Source: Xanthomarina sp. F2636L
Lineage (GTDB): Bacteria; Bacteroidota; Bacteroidia; Flavobacteriales; Flavobacteriaceae
DNA: 64,000 bases
NCBI RefSeq assembly: GCF_026410195.1
Contig: NZ_JAPMLM010000069.1
Span: 186,001 to 250,000, forward strand
Reading direction: 5' to 3'
Part shown: in pieces, positions 60,222 to 64,000 of the stretch
Numbering within the stretch: the stretch's first letter is position 1
How the letters are laid out: every line of letters starts with the position of its first letter
The notes under the pieces: generated by a model
Seen by the model: the letters and a program-made list of their open reading frames with translations, nothing else
Databases searched by the model: none
Told to the model about the DNA's origin: nothing
Program-made: the position numbers and the translations under genes

Positions 60222-61655
60222 TTAAAATTCAGCATTTTGTGGCGTTCTAGGAAACGGAATCACATCGCGAATGTTACCCATGCCTGTGGCGAACATCACC
60301 AAGCGCTCAAAACCTAAACCAAAACCAGAATGTACAGCAGTTCCGTATTTTCTTAAATCTAAATACCACCACAATTCTTCTTCGTCAATATCTAAAGCTT
60401 TCATTTTTTCTTTAAGAACGTCTAAACGCTCTTCACGTTGCGAACCTCCAACCATTTCGCCAATCCCAGGGAATAAAATATCCATAGCGCGAACGGTTTT
60501 ACCATCTTCATTTAATCGCATATAAAACGCTTTGATGTTGGCAGGGTAATCAAACAAAATAACAGGACAGTTAAAGTGTTTCTCCACTAGATAACGTTCG
60601 TGTTCACTTTGTAAATCGGCGCCCCATTGGTCAATAATATATTTGAATTTTTTCTTCTTATTAGGCTTGCAATCTCTTAAAATCTCAATAGCTTCGGTAT
60701 AGCTTACTCGTTTAAAATTGTTATCCACAACAAACTTAATTTTTTCAATTAAGCTCATGTCGCTACGTTCGGCTTGAGGTTTTGACTTTTCTTCATCTAA
60801 TAATCTACTCTCTAAAAACTCTAAGTCTTCACGATTATGCTCTAGAATATAGCTTAAAACCGACTTCATAAAGTCTTCAGCTAAGTCCATATTTCCAGCT
60901 AAATCCATAAAAGCGACTTCTGGTTCAATCATCCAGAATTCGGCTAAGTGTCTTGAAGTATTTGAATTTTCAGCTCTAAAAGTAGGACCAAAGGTGTACA
61001 CTTTGCCTAAAGACATGGCATAGGCTTCAGCTTCTAATTGCCCGGAAACGGTTAGATTGGTTTCTTTTCCGAAGAAATCTTCCTTATAATTAACCTCTCC
61101 ATTCTCGTTTAAAGGAGGATTTTTGGCATCTAAATTAGTCACACGAAACATTTCTCCTGCGCCTTCAGCATCACTCCCTGTAATAATTGGGGTGTGCATA
61201 TAGTAAAATCCATTCTCGTTAAAATACTTATGTATAGCAAAAGAAAGAGAAGAACGCAAACGCATAACAGCACTAAACGTATTCGTTCTAGTTCTTAAAT
61301 GGGCATTTTCTCTTAAGAATTCGAAAGAGTGTTTTTTAGGTTGAATTGGAAACGATTCAGCATCAGAATCTCCTAAAATCTCAATAGATTTTACTTGAAT
61401 CTCTACGCTTTGACCCTTTCCTTGGCTTTCTGTTAAAGAGCCTTTTATATGCACAGCAGCTCCCGTAGTAATACGCTTTAAAGTAGCTTCGTCTGTGTTC
61501 TCAAAATCTACAACACATTGAATATTGTTTATGGTGGAACCATCGTTTAAGGCAATAAAACGCTTGGCTCTAAAAGTTCTAACCCAACCTTTTACTTCAA
61601 TATCTTGTAATTTGTTATTCTTTGAAAGTAAGTTTGCAATTGTGCTCGATATCAT
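60222..61655 (-). CDS. asnS: Asparaginyl-tRNA synthetase
   Basis: A 477-aa class IIb synthetase. It has an N-terminal OB fold (IEVKGWVRTFRAKRFIALND), catalytic core with motif 2 (FRAENSNTSRHLAEFWMIEPE) and motif 3 (GFGLGFERLVMFATGMGNIR). The HLAEFWM and NIRDVIPFPRTP segments separate it from AspRS. It follows the RND/MMPL-type gene by 45 bp on the same strand. Confidence 0.96.
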   Translation of the reverse strand: MISSTIANLLSKNNKLQDIEVKGWVRTFRAKRFIALNDGSTINNIQCVVDFENTDEATLKRITTGAAVHIKGSLTESQGKGQSVEIQVKSIEILGDSDAESFPIQPKKHSFEFLRENAHLRTRTNTFSAVMRLRSSLSFAIHKYFNENGFYYMHTPIITGSDAEGAGEMFRVTNLDAKNPPLNENGEVNYKEDFFGKETNLTVSGQLEAEAYAMSLGKVYTFGPTFRAENSNTSRHLAEFWMIEPEVAFMDLAGNMDLAEDFMKSVLSYILEHNREDLEFLESRLLDEEKSKPQAERSDMSLIEKIKFVVDNNFKRVSYTEAIEILRDCKPNKKKKFKYIIDQWGADLQSEHERYLVEKHFNCPVILFDYPANIKAFYMRLNEDGKTVRAMDILFPGIGEMVGGSQREERLDVLKEKMKALDIDEEELWWYLDLRKYGTAVHSGFGLGFERLVMFATGMGNIRDVIPFPRTPQNAEF

Positions 61656-61700
61656 GGTGTAATTATTTTGTGTACAAAGGTAATTCTTTGTTTTATTTTC

Positions 61701-64000
61701 TTAATGATTGTTTATAATGTCGTTATCGTTTTCTTCATCTTCTTCCGGAATAATATTGATGGAAGGTTCTTTTAAAACTTCTTTATTGGCAATTCTTCTT
61801 TCTAGAGATAATAGTAACGAAGGAAGTAATAATAAATTAGATAGCATAGCAAATAGTAAAGTAGCAGAAACTAAAGCTCCTAAAGCAACAGTGCCACCAA
61901 AACTGGAAAAAGTAAAGACTAAAAATCCAAAGAATAACACAATGGATGTATAGAACATACTTACACCAGTTTCACGAAGTGCGCCATAAACCGATTTTTT
62001 TATTTTCCAATGATTGGCCTGAAGTTCTTGCCTGTATTTGGCTAAAAAGTGAATGGTATCGTCTACCGAAATCCCGAAAGCAATACTAAACACCAAAATG
62101 GTTGAAGGTTTTATAGGCACTCCCAAATAGCCCATCAAACCGGCTGTAATAACCAATGGTAATAAGTTAGGTACCAACGACACGATAATCATTCTAAACG
62201 AACGGAACATATAAGCCATAAGCAAGGCAATTAATAAAATGGCCAAAGAAAGGGAAAGTGCTAAGTTTTTAACCAGATATTTGGTTCCTTTTTGAAAAAC
62301 TAAAGCTTTTCCCGTAATGGTAACCTTGTATTTATCTTCTGGAAAAACCTTATCTATTTTAGACTGAAGGTCGTCTTCAATACGTTCCATTCTATCCGTT
62401 CCAATATCCTTCATAAAGGTGGTAATACGCGCATATTGTCCTGTACTATCTACAAAGTTGGATAATAAATCGGTATTGGACGTCGAGTTTTTAGCATAAC
62501 TAAAAATAAAACTACTCTCTTGCGAGGTCGGCAATTGGTAATATTTAGGATTGCCATTGTAATAAGCTTGTTTGGAATATTTAACAAGACTGACCACAGA
62601 AATAGGTTTAGAGAGTTCTGGAGTTTCTAAAATAACTTCCTCCAGTTGGTCCATACGCTTTAAGGTAGCTAATTTCATCACGCCTTTTTTGCGCTTAGTA
62701 TCTACCACAATTTCAACAGGCATAATGCCGTTAAACTCTTCTTCAAAAAAACGAATGTCTTGGAAAAATTCAGCTTCTTCAGACATGTCCTCTATCAAGC
62801 TTCCGGATATTTTTATTTGATAGATGCCGATAATACTAATTACCAGCAGCAGGATAGCCGAAATATAAATAGTAATACGTCTTTGTTTTACCATGCGTTC
62901 TATCCAATTGGTAAAACCACCAATCCAGCGCTTGTTTAAATGCTCTAAATGCCTGTCTTTAGGATAAGGTAAAAAGGTGTAAATAATAGGAATTATTAAA
63001 ATACACAGGATAAAAATAGAGATAATACTTAATGAAGCTACAATTCCAAACTCTTTTAAAAGCGTGCTTTGGGTGAGCATAAAAGTGGCAAACCCTGAAG
63101 CTGTAGTTAAGTTAGTTAATAAGGTGGCATTTCCAACTTTAGTAATAACCCGTTGTAAAGATCTTACTTTGTTCCCATGAAGTTTTACCTCATTTTGATA
63201 TTTATTTATTAAAAAGATACAGTTAGGAATTCCAATAACAATTATTAAAGGAGGTATTAAAGCTGTAAGAACTGTGATCTCATAGTTTAAAAACCCTATA
63301 ATGCCAAAGGTCCACATAACGCCTATAGAAACCACTAATAAAGAGATAAGGGTTGCTCTAACCGATCTAAAAAAGAAAAAGAAAATTAAAGATGTTACAG
63401 TCAGAGCCAAACCAATAAATGTTCCGATTTCGTCAACAATGTTCTGTGCGTTAAGCGTACGTACATAAGGCATTCCAGAAACACGGACATCTAAGCCAGT
63501 TGCTACTTCAAAAGCATCCACTTTAGGCATTAAATGATCGAAAACAAAATCTTTCCGTGCAGCTGTGTTTACAATCTCTTTTTTAAGATAGATAGCCGAA
63601 CGAATGGTTTTAGTGTTTTTGTTAAACAGGAAGTTATCGTAAAAGGGATATTTTTCAAATAAATCTTGCTGTAGTGTATCTAGTTGCGTTAAGCTATGGA
63701 TTGAATCGGTAATAAAAGGTTCTAGCTTAAAACGCTCGCTTTCTGTATCTTTTATTAATTTCTGAAGATCCTTAATAGATACAACAGCTTCAATTTCATC
63801 TAAATTTTTAAAAGACTCAGAGAACTTATTCCAGGCATTGATGTTTTCAACCGTAAACAGCGATGAATCTTTTACTCCAAGAACAATCAGATTTCCTTCT
63901 TCCCCAAAAATCTTTAAAAAATCATAATAAACTAAGTTGACCTCATGGTCGTCAGGAAGTAAGTTGGCCTCGGTATAAGTAAAGCGCATGTTTTTCCATT
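61701..64000 (-). CDS. RND/MMPL-type transporter (5' end outside window)
   Basis: 766 codons are in the window and the frame is open at 64000; the ATG at 63989 is internal, since codons upstream (WKN) continue the typical N-terminal pattern before RFTYTEANLLPDDHEVN. It has two five-helix bundles with SSD-like features (about residues 190-335 and 590-730), including ALIPPLIIVIGIPNCIFLIN and FSIAFGISVDDTIHFLAKYR, whose Asp pair fits the proton relay. Two periplasmic loops separate them. It probably exports a lipid or hydrophobic compound; no adaptor gene is adjacent. The tail is acidic. Confidence 0.88.
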   Translation of the reverse strand, partial: WKNMRFTYTEANLLPDDHEVNLVYYDFLKIFGEEGNLIVLGVKDSSLFTVENINAWNKFSESFKNLDEIEAVVSIKDLQKLIKDTESERFKLEPFITDSIHSLTQLDTLQQDLFEKYPFYDNFLFNKNTKTIRSAIYLKKEIVNTAARKDFVFDHLMPKVDAFEVATGLDVRVSGMPYVRTLNAQNIVDEIGTFIGLALTVTSLIFFFFFRSVRATLISLLVVSIGVMWTFGIIGFLNYEITVLTALIPPLIIVIGIPNCIFLINKYQNEVKLHGNKVRSLQRVITKVGNATLLTNLTTASGFATFMLTQSTLLKEFGIVASLSIISIFILCILIIPIIYTFLPYPKDRHLEHLNKRWIGGFTNWIERMVKQRRITIYISAILLLVISIIGIYQIKISGSLIEDMSEEAEFFQDIRFFEEEFNGIMPVEIVVDTKRKKGVMKLATLKRMDQLEEVILETPELSKPISVVSLVKYSKQAYYNGNPKYYQLPTSQESSFIFSYAKNSTSNTDLLSNFVDSTGQYARITTFMKDIGTDRMERIEDDLQSKIDKVFPEDKYKVTITGKALVFQKGTKYLVKNLALSLSLAILLIALLMAYMFRSFRMIIVSLVPNLLPLVITAGLMGYLGVPIKPSTILVFSIAFGISVDDTIHFLAKYRQELQANHWKIKKSVYGALRETGVSMFYTSIVLFFGFLVFTFSSFGGTVALGALVSATLLFAMLSNLLLLPSLLLSLERRIANKEVLKEPSINIIPEEDEENDNDIINNH

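Overview
The window reads as a chromosomal segment of an AT-rich marine-type Flavobacteriaceae (Bacteroidota). The basis is several Bacteroidota hallmarks: promoters with a TAnnTTTG -10 element, type IX secretion (T9SS) C-terminal sorting domains, PorT-like and ExbB/ExbD/ExbD gene sets, DUF6705-like lipoproteins, PiT fused to a PhoU-like tail, and a sucA/sucB locus next to a polyprenyl synthetase. No genus can be named from sequence alone. No insertion sequence, prophage, CRISPR array or rRNA was seen; there is one tRNA (Ser-GGA).

Layout. 1-900: 5' part of a LytTR response regulator, divergent from a probable small RNA whose promoter carries LytTR-type direct repeats. 915-9325: a phosphate-flavoured block (PiT transporter, OprP-like porin, MORN-like secreted protein, TonB receptor plus lipoprotein) with 11-bp-period repeat arrays that resemble Pho boxes. 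9561-23640: housekeeping and secreted proteins (dgt, a T9SS beta-propeller protein, dxs, a T9SS fungalysin protease, tadA, a ClC channel, aspS). 23807-30528: a TetR-TolC-adaptor-RND efflux operon with a candidate operator. 30651-37731: polyprenyl synthetase, an outer-membrane protein, sucA, an M23 peptidase and sucB.

37800-48490 is the most unusual region. An ECF sigma factor and a one-TM anti-sigma/TPR protein face a leftward set of genes: a secreted repeat protein, two lipoproteins, a PKD/beta-barrel protein, a secreted and membrane-anchored TPR-CHAT protease, a retropepsin-like protease and a NarL-type response regulator. Three leftward promoters share GGGTAACA, exactly 17 bp, then ATATAAGG or ATATAAAGG, the pattern expected for one ECF regulon. 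Two small-RNA-like units follow the response regulator. Each sits behind the same 18-bp perfect palindrome, and both share their 5' start with the small RNA at the left end of the window. Two further related units lie in the 3' UTRs of the ECF target genes. I propose a periplasmic TPR-CHAT/ECF signalling locus with a small-RNA output; this is inference.

48568-54374: tatD, asparaginase, tRNA-Ser, the ExbB/ExbD operon, a PorT-like barrel and a PAP2-like membrane protein. 54548-58407: a lipoprotein gene broken by an 8-bp tandem repeat and an in-frame TAG, then three tandem DUF6705-like lipoproteins with signs of gene conversion. 58476-64000: rpoN, asnS and the 3' part of an RND/MMPL-type transporter that runs out of the window.
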